Source: an uncultured Methanomassiliicoccales archaeon
GTDB taxonomy: Archaea > Thermoplasmatota > Thermoplasmata > Methanomassiliicoccales > Methanomethylophilaceae
Direction of reading: 5' to 3'
Length of the DNA: 64,000 bases
Assembly (NCBI GenBank): GCA_934702355.1
Contig: CAKUXX010000001.1
Coordinates: 124,001 to 188,000 of the forward strand
The notes under the pieces: model-generated
Databases searched by the model: none
What the model saw: the letters and a program-made list of their open reading frames with translations, nothing else
Told to the model about the DNA's origin: nothing
Position numbers and translations under genes: made by a program
Shown: one piece after another, positions 6,465 through 15,265 of the stretch
Numbering within the stretch: position 1 is the stretch's first letter
Layout of the letters: each line of letters opens with the position of its first letter

Positions 6465-9399
6465 CGTACATCCTCCCTCTCTTGATAAGCAGATACGCGA
6501 ACACAGGTATTCCAATCACCGTCGTGATTGCACCAACAGGTAGTTCCATCCCATAGTATCCGGTCCTTGCAAGGAGATCGGCCAGCATGAGCATAGCTCC
6601 TCCGAAGCATATGGATGCGGGGAGGACCATCCTATGATCGCTTCCCAATATCATCCTGCAAAGATGCGGAATCACCAGACCTACGAAACCGATCACACCG
6701 CAGAATGCAACACACACCGATGTGAGAACAGATGCGAGGATCAGAAGCAATCTATTGAATTTGCGTACATCCAACCCCATCTGACGGGCCTGATCCTCAC
6801 CCAGTAGAACAAGATTGAGCTCCTTTGCCCATAACAATGGAACTGCAGAAAGGAACAAGGACAGAAAGAGGACTATTCCTATCTGAGACCATGTAATCTC
6901 CGCGAACGATCCGTACAGCCATGAAAGAGCATTACTCAGTTTGTTACCCGACATCGTCAACATCAATGTCTGAACGGCTGAGAATGCAAGCCCAACCACC
7001 ACTCCGGACAGAACATAGTTTATGGCCGATCCACCGGCCTTCTCTGCCAATACCATCGTACACGCGAAAGCTAAGAGACCGCCGATCGCCGCTGTTATTG
7101 CCGTCAGGAATATAGAGTGTGGAGAGAACAGGCCGAAGAAGGTGAAATCGAACGCGATCACCGCTATGGCTGCCACACCTGCGCCGGAAGACACACCCAT
7201 TATGTACGGATCAACCAAAGGATTCCTGATTATGGCTTGATAGATGCATCCTGCGACGGATAGACCTATTCCGACAGCAAATGCCGCTATTGTCCTGGGA
7301 AGTCTGGTAACAAAGACGGTCATCTCGGTGGAATCAAGACCTACGCCACCTTTGGATATGGCTGAGAACAGTGCCTGATATGCTTCCACAGGGTTCAGAA
7401 CCGATGTCGCACCTACACACAAGCAAAGTGTAAATGCTGAGAACGAAAGAATTGTTCCAATGATGATGATGAACTTGAGCCTGTGCCTGCTACGTGTGTT
7501 GTGGGAGATGTCATCTCCGTAGAGGTAATGGACAAACCTTTCTTTGAGATATGCGAACGGACGCTCCTCATCCTTGGCAAAACGGATTACGGCATATATT
7601 GCCGCGAGAACCACCATTATCGCAAAAACGATTATCGCCAAGATTCCGATGACCGGAAGTCCCTTAGATGCATCTGGGCCGCTGTATCCCGTGAAACCCC
7701 CCGATAATGCGAAGATACCTGCATCTGTTCCACTGAGGAACAACCCATCGATGACCAACGGGGCCACCATGTTGAAATTACGGACCCCTGGAGGCACCTT
7801 GGCGACACCTTCGATCCCTCCATTCACAGACAGCATATAGATGGGATCGCTGGAAGAATAGCTGTGCGCAAAGATGTGTTGCCCGTTGACCAATACCATT
7901 GCAGAATGGATCTCGGCCAATCCCTCTGTGATGCACTCCAGATTCAGATCGGCCCCTAGCCTGTACAGGGATGTATCAACACCGTTCGAGATCAGCACAT
8001 ACGCTCCCGAAAACGAATCAGTCTCTACAGGGAGTACATACCTGCCTGTGATTCCCAACGTATCATCCAGATACAATTTAGTCAACACGTTGGAAGAAAT
8101 GTCAAAGCTATATGCAGCAAGACCCGAATATTTCTGATCCATTCCACGCCCATCTGAAACTGTGAAGAACAGGATATGCTTGCCATTGTCTCTGATGACA
8201 GCTACCTGACCTACGTTTCCGTATGTATCTTCCTTCACCTTCACCTGATATACTGTCTCAGATGCTAACAGATTGCCTGATTTAGAATCGAATACATTTA
8301 GAGAGCCGTCTAGAGCCCCCACATAAAGGATGTCGTCCACCAATGTTGGAGATACGAGGTATGTGCTTCCGGTCAGAAGATTCGACCAGATCAGATTGAG
8401 ATCTATATCAAAACAATAGACCATCCCGTTCGAATGTGTGACATAAATCGCACCATTGCCGTACACCATCGACGAGAATGCCGCATTATAGGATTTTCCA
8501 ACCAGGTCTGTAAGGGGAAGGGAAGGTGCGGGCTTTACGGATGCCATCTCCGATCCGTTGAACGATGTGACATTGATGTTATCCGTCCCTGGCCCGGTCC
8601 TCCAAGGCATCTTGTAAATATAGCCGGTCATGGTGGCGATATAGATGCTGTCACCGACGATCAGTGGAGTGGATGATTCATAATTGGCGCCACTGGGGAA
8701 CGAGAATGTCCACACGTCTTCTCCCGTCTGGGCGTCCATGCATACCAATCTTGCGAGCTTGTCCACACCGAAGACGCCGAATTTCTGGAACACACATCCG
8801 CCTGCATAAAGCATGTTAGCATATGATGCTCCCGTTGCCTTCCATTCGGTGTTGTATTCTCCCGAGCTTCCGATCTCAGCAATAGCAGAACCAGAATTGG
8901 AGGCGTCACCTCTTGACATTGTCCAAGCGGACGGATGGTCGGGAGTAACCGTCGGTACAATGCCCTCTGGGTAGTATCCGAGCGCCACCGGAGCCGAACC
9001 GGAATCTCCATTCAGATCGGAAACATACTCCCATGAGGTTCCGTTCCAAAGATACACATTCCACGCCACTTCGATCGTGGTTCCCGTAGTACCAGCGACG
9101 GACATGGATCCACCGGATGATGGGGCCCCTATGACCTTTGACCCGACCCCATCCACGATGATGGACCCATCAAGAGAGAAATCTGCACCGATGTTTCCCA
9201 AACCGGTGGTGATGACGCTCTTGAAAGAGCCCGTTCCGCCTTCTGCCCACTTGACGACTCCGTCCCCGCGGTCCAAAAGGAAATTACCCTCTTGGGAAGC
9301 AGCATCGGAATCGTCACCAAGCATTACGACGGGAGCGATCATCGATGAAATTATCAATATCGCAACCAGGACCACTGTTCTTTCCTTTCCGAACGTCAT
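6457..9399 (-). CDS. Fusion: secreted PQQ-like beta-propeller plus FecCD/BtuC-type ABC permease
   Basis: 980 residues, about three times the length of a normal FecCD permease. Residues 1-35 look like a signal sequence or anchor. Residues about 36-150 form a small beta domain resembling the DUF4430-like start of the neighbouring binding protein. Residues about 150-575 show PQQ/beta-propeller blades (for example TPLIVGDSIYIATMTGYIYK and SPTLVDDILYVGALDGSL). A hydrophobic helix at about 581-606 is followed by a linker, and residues about 638-980 are a full permease with RLPRTIAAFAVGIGLSVAG, QAIIRNPLVDPYIMGVSSGA and the ATPase-contacting GEDQARQMGLDV. The reading frame is continuous. It overlaps the binding-protein gene by 4 bases. 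The propeller may capture or sense the ligand outside the cell; that is inference. Confidence 0.88.
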   Translation of the reverse strand: MTFGKERTVVLVAILIISSMIAPVVMLGDDSDAASQEGNFLLDRGDGVVKWAEGGTGSFKSVITTGLGNIGADFSLDGSIIVDGVGSKVIGAPSSGGSMSVAGTTGTTIEVAWNVYLWNGTSWEYVSDLNGDSGSAPVALGYYPEGIVPTVTPDHPSAWTMSRGDASNSGSAIAEIGSSGEYNTEWKATGASYANMLYAGGCVFQKFGVFGVDKLARLVCMDAQTGEDVWTFSFPSGANYESSTPLIVGDSIYIATMTGYIYKMPWRTGPGTDNINVTSFNGSEMASVKPAPSLPLTDLVGKSYNAAFSSMVYGNGAIYVTHSNGMVYCFDIDLNLIWSNLLTGSTYLVSPTLVDDILYVGALDGSLNVFDSKSGNLLASETVYQVKVKEDTYGNVGQVAVIRDNGKHILFFTVSDGRGMDQKYSGLAAYSFDISSNVLTKLYLDDTLGITGRYVLPVETDSFSGAYVLISNGVDTSLYRLGADLNLECITEGLAEIHSAMVLVNGQHIFAHSYSSSDPIYMLSVNGGIEGVAKVPPGVRNFNMVAPLVIDGLFLSGTDAGIFALSGGFTGYSGPDASKGLPVIGILAIIVFAIMVVLAAIYAVIRFAKDEERPFAYLKERFVHYLYGDDISHNTRSRHRLKFIIIIGTILSFSAFTLCLCVGATSVLNPVEAYQALFSAISKGGVGLDSTEMTVFVTRLPRTIAAFAVGIGLSVAGCIYQAIIRNPLVDPYIMGVSSGAGVAAIAVIAFDFTFFGLFSPHSIFLTAITAAIGGLLAFACTMVLAEKAGGSAINYVLSGVVVGLAFSAVQTLMLTMSGNKLSNALSWLYGSFAEITWSQIGIVLFLSLFLSAVPLLWAKELNLVLLGEDQARQMGLDVRKFNRLLLILASVLTSVCVAFCGVIGFVGLVIPHLCRMILGSDHRMVLPASICFGGAMLMLADLLARTGYYGMELPVGAITTVIGIPVFAYLLIKRGRMYDG

Positions 9400-10703
9400 A
9401 TGCTCAAATCCTTGCTGTAGTTTAGATAGTCACGATAAGAATTCCCTATGTATTTCGGAACCTCTGTTTCGAAGGCATCCGGATAAAGGAACATGGCCAT
9501 TAGCTCCGTCACCTGAGCGGTTCTGGGGCCATAGCGTTGGAACATCTCGGCGGCATCTTCGCATACCATGTATATCCTGCCATTCTTGTATGCATCTGTG
9601 GCCTTCCACTGTTCCGGCAGATGTTTCATAAGATAATCGTACTCTTGTTGAGTGGCCTTGTATTCCGATGTGATGACAATGATGACATCCTGATCTGCAG
9701 CGATCATATCAGCAGTCAGATGTGTCCATCCACTCCATTTGGAGAAGGAATTGCCTGTATCGAGCAGATCCAAAATGCCGTCTATGTATGTGTATCTGCC
9801 AGCCACCCATGGACTTATATCAGGTTCAAGTGTCACCATCGTCTTCAACGAACCGTCTGAGTATCCACCTATGACTTTGGAAACAGCCTCGAACACGTAT
9901 TCGGATTCCTCGATCACTATCTCTGAAGCCATGAAGTATCCTGTGACCATTCCGACGATGAATATGTTGTCTGTGACACTGTTCAGACCCTCTCCGGGAT
10001 ACAATACAATGGAATTAATCGATACGGAACGCAGTTGTTTGGCCACCTGATAGTGTGAATATTGGGAACCGTCACAGAACACCACATCGGGATTTGTAGA
10101 GGTGATGACCTCGAAACTCGGACTTGTGAACGTGCCGACCATGGAGATCGATCCATTCTCCCTAGCCACACGCACGGACTCCGGATAATCAGAATAATAA
10201 TCTGTCCCCACTATGATCTTCTCTGCACCCACTGCCGCAACAATCTCGGTTATGGTGGGGGACAATGAGACTACCCTGTGTCTCTGCGAGAAACCGTATA
10301 TGGAATTGCCTGCGGAATCCACAGCGACAGTGGGCTGTTCACCTGAAGAACGATAGGCCCAGGACGTTATGGTGTAGTCCGAAGGATTCTGAGTGTATGG
10401 TGAAGACAAGAGAGTCCAATCGGTACTGCCCTTACAGATCGCCCACAGATTCCACTGCTTGTCATCATCAGACAATATACCGTTGATTCCTTGTATGTGC
10501 CCCGTCTCGTCAAAAATGAGCTCGAAACCGTTCTGTTCACATACATATTCGAGAACGTCCCTTGCATTATCGAATTCCGACAGCTCAACATCAGTCCATA
10601 CCGTATCATATGAATCGAAATCTATGACCGTTCCGTTGGCCTGTTGAGCCTCTGTGGAAGTTACTAGAACCCCGGCGGATACAGCCAATATTATACCGAT
10701 CAA
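9396..10703 (-). CDS. Iron-siderophore/cobalamin-type substrate-binding protein with N-terminal DUF4430-like domain
   Basis: 435 residues from a TTG codon. After a hydrophobic leader comes a DUF4430-like beta domain (about 25-120), then a periplasmic-binding-protein domain of PF01497 type (about 135-400) with HRVVSLSPTITEIVAAVGA at its start. It would be tethered outside the membrane and hand a metal chelate or corrinoid to the fused permease. The N terminus is uncertain: the frame continues upstream for 19 codons without ATG, GTG or TTG, and reads NRVLISFILVLIG, a better signal peptide. A well-placed ATG (10741) after a GGTGATC ribosome site lies in another frame and stops after MRRTGY, so a one-base frameshift is suspected. 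Confidence 0.85.
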   Translation of the reverse strand: MIGIILAVSAGVLVTSTEAQQANGTVIDFDSYDTVWTDVELSEFDNARDVLEYVCEQNGFELIFDETGHIQGINGILSDDDKQWNLWAICKGSTDWTLLSSPYTQNPSDYTITSWAYRSSGEQPTVAVDSAGNSIYGFSQRHRVVSLSPTITEIVAAVGAEKIIVGTDYYSDYPESVRVARENGSISMVGTFTSPSFEVITSTNPDVVFCDGSQYSHYQVAKQLRSVSINSIVLYPGEGLNSVTDNIFIVGMVTGYFMASEIVIEESEYVFEAVSKVIGGYSDGSLKTMVTLEPDISPWVAGRYTYIDGILDLLDTGNSFSKWSGWTHLTADMIAADQDVIIVITSEYKATQQEYDYLMKHLPEQWKATDAYKNGRIYMVCEDAAEMFQRYGPRTAQVTELMAMFLYPDAFETEVPKYIGNSYRDYLNYSKDLSI

Positions 10704-10768
10704 AACAAGGATAAAAGATATCAGTACCCTGTTCTGCGCATTCAGAAGATCACCATCGGATTAAGGGA

Positions 10769-10787
10769 GGGGCCGAAGCCCCTTTTT
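10769..10787. terminator. GC hairpin with UUCG-type loop
   Basis: GGGGC (10769-10773), CGAA, GCCCC (10778-10782) and five T on the plus strand. On the minus strand, along which both neighbours are transcribed, it is a GGGGC-TTCG-GCCCC hairpin just after the surface-protein stop codon. Similar hairpins follow stop codons at 12725 and 19434, so it is probably this genome's terminator or 3'-end element. Confidence 0.5.
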
Positions 10788-10790
10788 GAT

Positions 10791-11750
10791 TCAAGCGAAA
10801 GGTCCTGTGGACGAAAGTTCGCTGTTCTTCTCGGGTGTGACCGAGTAAGTGGTTACGTAGGTCTTTCCGTCCATGGTGTAATCGCCGTAAGAGATGTACA
10901 CGATGTTGGATGAGACCTTAGGAAGGGACGGTCCTGCTGCGAAATAACCGGAATAGTAGTTGGCCATGTCAGCGGATGTGTACAGATAGATGGAGTAACC
11001 GGTTCCCATCCAGTTGCCGTTGGCATCGGTGGTACTGCTTGATTCGAATCCCTCGAAACTGACCATGTTCTTGCTGCTGATGCTGTACTTTATTCCAGCC
11101 TTATTCATTGCAGCCTCAAATGCGACTTTGGCGTCGGAACCCTCTCCGGAATACCATCCGTTGTTGTCTCCCATACCGTCGAGATAGAAGTAGTACATGT
11201 CGTATGAAACAGGCTTGTAGTCTGCATCAATGAACGGGCCACCCTCTGAGATCTTGGCACTGGTAGTGGTAGGGCTGAGCTTGTATTCAGTAACGTAGGT
11301 CTTTCCGTCCATGGTGTAATCGCCGTAGGAGATGTACACGATGTTGGATGCGACATCCTGAAGAGCGGGTCCTGCCACAAAGTAGCCGGAATAGTAGTTG
11401 GCCATGTCAGTGGATGTGTACAGATAGATAGAGTAACCAGTTCCTATCCAATTGCCGTTGGCATCGGTTCCACTGCTTGACTCGAATCCCTCGAAACTGA
11501 CCATAGATTTGTTGAAGGTGTACTTCACACCATCATTCTTCATTGCAGTCTCGAAAGCAGATTTGACATTGTCGCCTTTGGCGGAGTGCCAACCATTGTT
11601 ATCTCCCATACCATCGAGATAGAAGTAGTATGTGAGATCTGCATCTTTCTCGCCGTTATCTTTGTCATCACCTATGAAGGCGAATGAAGCGGCAGCAACG
11701 ATCACAATCGCTACAATTGCCACAGCGGCGATTATCTTGTTGTTGATCAT
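10791..11750 (-). CDS. Membrane-anchored surface protein with two tandem repeat domains
   Basis: 319 residues from the ATG at 11750, which has a GGTGA ribosome site at the right distance; earlier starts lack one. An N-terminal helix (IIAAVAIVAIVIVAAASFAF) anchors or exports the protein. The rest is two copies of a domain of about 130 residues, each running from YYFYLDGMGDNNGW to ISYGDYTMDGKTYVT and containing MVSFEGFESSS and the IYLYTS.DMANYYSGYF stretch. The fold resembles DUF4430-type beta domains such as the one at the start of the adjacent binding protein. It lies immediately upstream of the importer genes on the same strand, so it may be an accessory ligand-binding surface protein. Function otherwise unknown. 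Confidence 0.75.
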   Translation of the reverse strand: MINNKIIAAVAIVAIVIVAAASFAFIGDDKDNGEKDADLTYYFYLDGMGDNNGWHSAKGDNVKSAFETAMKNDGVKYTFNKSMVSFEGFESSSGTDANGNWIGTGYSIYLYTSTDMANYYSGYFVAGPALQDVASNIVYISYGDYTMDGKTYVTEYKLSPTTTSAKISEGGPFIDADYKPVSYDMYYFYLDGMGDNNGWYSGEGSDAKVAFEAAMNKAGIKYSISSKNMVSFEGFESSSTTDANGNWMGTGYSIYLYTSADMANYYSGYFAAGPSLPKVSSNIVYISYGDYTMDGKTYVTTYSVTPEKNSELSSTGPFA

Positions 11751-11853
11751 AATGTTCACCAGGTTAAACCTGTTGGATGAATTATCCACTAATGCGGATA
11801 AAAAGATACCGTATATCTTATTACCAACAGGTCCAATCGTGCTACTTGGAACC

Positions 11854-12651
11854 TCACTCGTCGTCGATTATCTCTTCGGGAGCACCAGCGAACTTCACGA
11901 GCGCGTACTGCTCCATGAAGTGCAGCGTTCCGGGAAGGACGAGGGTCTGCAGAGGCGCGCCGATGTCCATCTTGAGGAGGTCCTGGGGGTATCCTGCGAA
12001 GATCTTCTCCTCGGGGGAGCCTGCCTTGGACACGACGCAGAGCAGTGTCTTGTCGTCGATCAGTCCCTCGCCCCACTTCTTCTCTCCCTCCAAGAGCCAT
12101 TCTATGGCCTGGTGGGCGGTCATGTACCTGAGCTCGTCCGCCCTGATGTCCAGAAGGATCATCGTGTGCAGTCCGCGCTTCTTGTTCTCCATGATGTGGT
12201 CGTAGGGGGACTTCGGGTGGTAGTTCTGCTCGAGGAACGGCAGCGTGACGGTCCTGCCGAACTTGTAGGGCTGCAGCCCGAGGGATGTGGGGCATGCGGA
12301 GAATATCGAGATACCGTGGAACACCCTGACGGGTATCCCAAGATCGGCAGCCTGGATCCTGAGGTCCACATGGGTCGTGGCGGCCATCGTATCCCCGGCC
12401 GTGACGAATCCGACCCTCATCTCGAGGGCATCCTTGATTATGTCGTCGCATTCCTCAACCTGGGAGCGGTAGAGGATGTTGACCTTCTTCCCGAGAACGG
12501 CCTCCAAGTCCTCGACGTCAGTGCCTATGAGCGTGGATGTGTAGAACTCGGCGTAGATCTTGTCGCATTCCTTCAGGGCGTTCAGGGCCTTGACGGTCAT
12601 TCCGTCCGTTCCGCTGAGGCCGAGACCGGCGAATATGAGTTCGGATGTCAT
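11854..12651 (-). CDS. dphB: Diphthine synthase DphB
   Basis: 265 residues, the standard length. It belongs to the tetrapyrrole-methylase-like SAM methyltransferases, with LIFAGLGLSGTDGMTVKAL at the start, VGFVTAGDTMAATTHVDLR, and VFHGISIFSACPTSLGLQPYK, split here as two conserved blocks. It methylates the modified histidine of elongation factor 2 on the way to diphthamide. I chose the MTSELIF start because upstream codons do not match the family. Single gene, cytosolic. Confidence 0.93.
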   Translation of the reverse strand: MTSELIFAGLGLSGTDGMTVKALNALKECDKIYAEFYTSTLIGTDVEDLEAVLGKKVNILYRSQVEECDDIIKDALEMRVGFVTAGDTMAATTHVDLRIQAADLGIPVRVFHGISIFSACPTSLGLQPYKFGRTVTLPFLEQNYHPKSPYDHIMENKKRGLHTMILLDIRADELRYMTAHQAIEWLLEGEKKWGEGLIDDKTLLCVVSKAGSPEEKIFAGYPQDLLKMDIGAPLQTLVLPGTLHFMEQYALVKFAGAPEEIIDDE

Positions 12652-12724
12652 TGGCACGTCATCGCGTGCTGGTAGATAACAACCTTTGTCCCGACGGGAC
12701 TCTGTAGAAGTATGTGTTGAAGAA

Positions 12725-12740
12725 AGGGGCCGGAGCCCCT
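12725..12740 (-). terminator. Hairpin terminator of the acetyl-CoA synthetase gene
   Basis: On the minus strand, AGGGGCTCCGGCCCCT followed by TTCTTC lies 9 bases past the stop codon of the gene at 12749-14845. The identical 16-mer recurs at 19434-19449 behind another gene. Confidence 0.6.
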
Positions 12741-12748
12741 GTTTTGGA

Positions 12749-14845
12749 TCAGTTCTTGACGAGGGTGCACAGAGCGTCGACAGCCCAGCATCCCTTGCCC
12801 TTGAGGCCGACGATGACAGGGTTGATCTCCAGCTCGCGGATCTCGGGGTTCTCCTCTGAGATGAGGACGATCCTCTTGATGGCATCCTTCAGGGCGTCGA
12901 TGTCCGCCTCGGGGAGTCCCCTTGCACCGGACATGAGCTTGTACGCCTTGGTGGATGTGATCATCTTGTCGAGCTTCTGCTCAGTCATGGGCACGTGTGC
13001 CTGGGAGATCTCACCGAGGATCTCGACGTAGATTCCTCCAAGACCGAAGGAGATGACGGGTCCGAACTGCTCGTCGCGGATCATGGACAGGATGACCTCC
13101 TGACCGGAGACCATCTGCTGGATGGAGACTCCGACGATCTGGGCGTTGGGAACGGCCTTGGTGCACGAGTCCATGATCTTGTTGTACGCGTCCTTGGCCT
13201 CGGCGGCGTTCTTGACGCCGACGACGACTCCTCCGACATCGGTCTTGTGCTTGATGTCGGGGGACACGATCTTCATAACCACGGGGTAGCCGATCTTGTC
13301 GCAGGATGCTGCGGCATCGTCGGCGCTGTTGACGATGGCCTCGCCGGGGGTGGGGACGCCGTAGGCTGCGAAGATGGCCTTACCCTCGGACTCGGACAGG
13401 GAGTCCCTGCCCTCGGCCTTGGCCTGGTCGATGATCTTCTTGGCCGCATCCCTTCCGGAGACCTTGGGGACCTTGAGGGGGTCCTCCTTGGCCTCGGAGT
13501 TGATGGTGTACCTTCTCAGGATGGACAGTGCGCGGACGGCCCTGTCGGGTGTGGGGAAGCAGGGCACCCTGCCCTCCCTCAGGATCTCGTTGGCCCTCTC
13601 GCACTTGTATCCGCCTGCGAAACAGCAGGTGGTGGGCACGGGGATCTCGTCCCTCATCTCGACGATGATCTTGGCGACGGACTCCAGGTCCGCGGTGTCG
13701 AGCGGGGATCCCATGATGACGAGACCTCCGACATTGGGGTCCTTGGTGACGATGTCGATGACCTCGCGGAAGTACTCGGGCTTGGCGTCTCCGCGGACGT
13801 CGATCGGGTTGGTGAGACCGGCGACGGTGGGAACCCTGCGCTTGATCTCCGAGATTGTCTCATCGGAGAACTTGACGGCGTAGACATTGGGCGCGTCGTA
13901 TGTGGCGTCTGCGGACATGACTCCGAGACCGCCTGCATTGGTGATGATCGCGATACCGTCCTTCTTCATGGGGCTGCATGTGCTAAAGACGCTGAGCGCA
14001 TCGAACATCTCGTCGAGGTTCAGGGCCCTGAATATGTTGAGCTTGTCGAAGATGACGTTGTTGACCGCATCGGATCCGGCGAGGGATCCTGTGTGGGAGG
14101 ATGCGGCGGCGGAACCGGCCTGCGTCCTTCCGGACTTGAAGACCACTATGGGCTTCTTCACGGGCATGTTCTCGATGGCATCAACGAACTTCTCTCCGTC
14201 GGTGATACCCTCGCAGTACATTCCGAGGACCTTGGTGGAATCGTCGTTGGAGATCTCAGTGATGAGGTCGGCCTCGTCGATGTCGGCCTTGTTGCCGAAG
14301 GTCACGAAGTTGGCGAGTCCCATTCCGCTCCTGTAGGCCCAGTCGATGATCGAGGAACCGACGGCTCCGGACTGGGAGAAGATGGAGATGTTTCCGGGCG
14401 GGGGCAGAAGGTGCGCGAATGTCGCGTTGATGCCGAGTCCGGGGTTCATGATACCGAAGCAGTTGGGTCCGAAGAACTTGACACCGCTCTCCTTGGCGAC
14501 CTTGATGAGTTCCTTCTCCATCTCGGCGCCCTCTTTGGACTCCTCTTTGAATCCTGCAGTGAGGATTGTAGCGTACCTGATGCCGGCCTCCTTGAACTTG
14601 GCCAGTTCGGATGCGACGAGGGTGTTCTTCACCGCAACGACCGCGAGGTCGATGGGCGCGCCGACCTCGGTCACGCTTGTGTAGGCCTTGAGGCCCTGAA
14701 TCTCTCCCCCTTTGGGGTTGATGGGATACAGTTTTCCCTTGTATCCCGCGTTGATCATGTTCTTTACGAGCATCCCACCGAGCTTCGTCTCGTCATTGGA
14801 CGCGCCGATGATTGCCACAGATGAAGGCGTGAGCACTCCTTTCAT
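12749..14845 (-). CDS. acd: ADP-forming acetyl-CoA synthetase (acetate-CoA ligase), fused alpha-beta form
   Basis: 698 residues from MKGVLTPSSVAIIGAS; the longer frame upstream does not match the family. The CoA-binding domain has IIGASNDETKLGG, then IFSQSGAVGSSI, and the active-site phosphohistidine lies in AAASSHTGSLAGSD. After a hinge, an ATP-grasp domain begins near LSESEGKAIFAAYGVPTPGE. It converts acetyl-CoA (or another acyl-CoA), ADP and phosphate to the acid plus ATP, or runs in reverse to assimilate acetate. Codon choice is strongly biased, as in highly expressed genes, which also produces a long antisense frame. A TATA-like ctttatca (14868-14876) about 28 bases upstream suggests a near-leaderless mRNA. 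Confidence 0.9.
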   Translation of the reverse strand: MKGVLTPSSVAIIGASNDETKLGGMLVKNMINAGYKGKLYPINPKGGEIQGLKAYTSVTEVGAPIDLAVVAVKNTLVASELAKFKEAGIRYATILTAGFKEESKEGAEMEKELIKVAKESGVKFFGPNCFGIMNPGLGINATFAHLLPPPGNISIFSQSGAVGSSIIDWAYRSGMGLANFVTFGNKADIDEADLITEISNDDSTKVLGMYCEGITDGEKFVDAIENMPVKKPIVVFKSGRTQAGSAAASSHTGSLAGSDAVNNVIFDKLNIFRALNLDEMFDALSVFSTCSPMKKDGIAIITNAGGLGVMSADATYDAPNVYAVKFSDETISEIKRRVPTVAGLTNPIDVRGDAKPEYFREVIDIVTKDPNVGGLVIMGSPLDTADLESVAKIIVEMRDEIPVPTTCCFAGGYKCERANEILREGRVPCFPTPDRAVRALSILRRYTINSEAKEDPLKVPKVSGRDAAKKIIDQAKAEGRDSLSESEGKAIFAAYGVPTPGEAIVNSADDAAASCDKIGYPVVMKIVSPDIKHKTDVGGVVVGVKNAAEAKDAYNKIMDSCTKAVPNAQIVGVSIQQMVSGQEVILSMIRDEQFGPVISFGLGGIYVEILGEISQAHVPMTEQKLDKMITSTKAYKLMSGARGLPEADIDALKDAIKRIVLISEENPEIRELEINPVIVGLKGKGCWAVDALCTLVKN

Positions 14846-15076
14846 GAGCCGTGGTAACAACTGGTCTTTGATAAAGCTTTGTGCAAAAATCGTAACATGA
14901 CTTCGAAATTCGTAAATCATGATTGGATTTCGAAGATTAAGGGCATTTATTCTACTAAATCAGTAAAAATACGACAATTGACTTATTATTTATCGTACAT
15001 TTTCACTTCAACTGCATGTTACTCCGACGAATGCCGAAAACCGAAATGGGAAGGATGAATGTATCCAGCGATGAAC
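14846..15076. promoter_or_regulatory. acd promoter region with an inverted repeat
   Basis: Besides the acd TATA element, this stretch carries inverted arms CTTCGAAAT (14901-14909) and ATTTCGAAG (14927-14935), 17 bases apart and upstream of the promoter. The remainder is AT-rich and shows no gene on either strand. Confidence 0.4.
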
Positions 15077-15120
15077 GGTTCCGAACCGGTTCGTAACCAG
15101 TTCGTAACCAGTTCGGATTG
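15077..15120. repeat. 11-bp-period array of GGTT-N3-AACC palindromes
   Basis: Four consecutive 11-base units: GGTTCCGAACC (15077), GGTTCGTAACC (15088), AGTTCGTAACC (15099) and AGTTCGGATTG (15110). The first two are perfect interrupted palindromes and the array decays to the right. One unit per helical turn places all copies on the same face. It lies 146 bases before the ATPase at 15266, which has its own 23-bp array closer by, so its partner gene is unclear. Confidence 0.65.
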
Positions 15121-15190
15121 TGTTTCCGGATCTGATCTTTGGCCACGGATCATTATGACCACACGGAACCAGATTGGACATCAGAAAGAA

Positions 15191-15233
15191 TTCCTTTGAA
15201 AGTTAAGGAAAAATTCCATTGAAAGTTATGGAA
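15191..15233. promoter_or_regulatory. Two 20-bp palindromes at 23-bp spacing before ATPase 15266
   Basis: TTCCTT-tgaaagtt-AAGGAA (15191-15210) and TTCCAT-tgaaagtt-ATGGAA (15214-15233). The cores are identical and the arms differ at one position on each side, changed together so that pairing is kept. The two units start 23 bases apart. Probable operator, or an RNA hairpin pair if transcribed. Confidence 0.75.
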
Positions 15234-15265
15234 AAACATAATGTGACATCTGCATATCATGATGT

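Noticed and set aside
12995..14824. 609-codon open frame antisense to acd
   Set aside because: Same cause; repetitive Gly/Asp/Leu composition and no homology-like motif.
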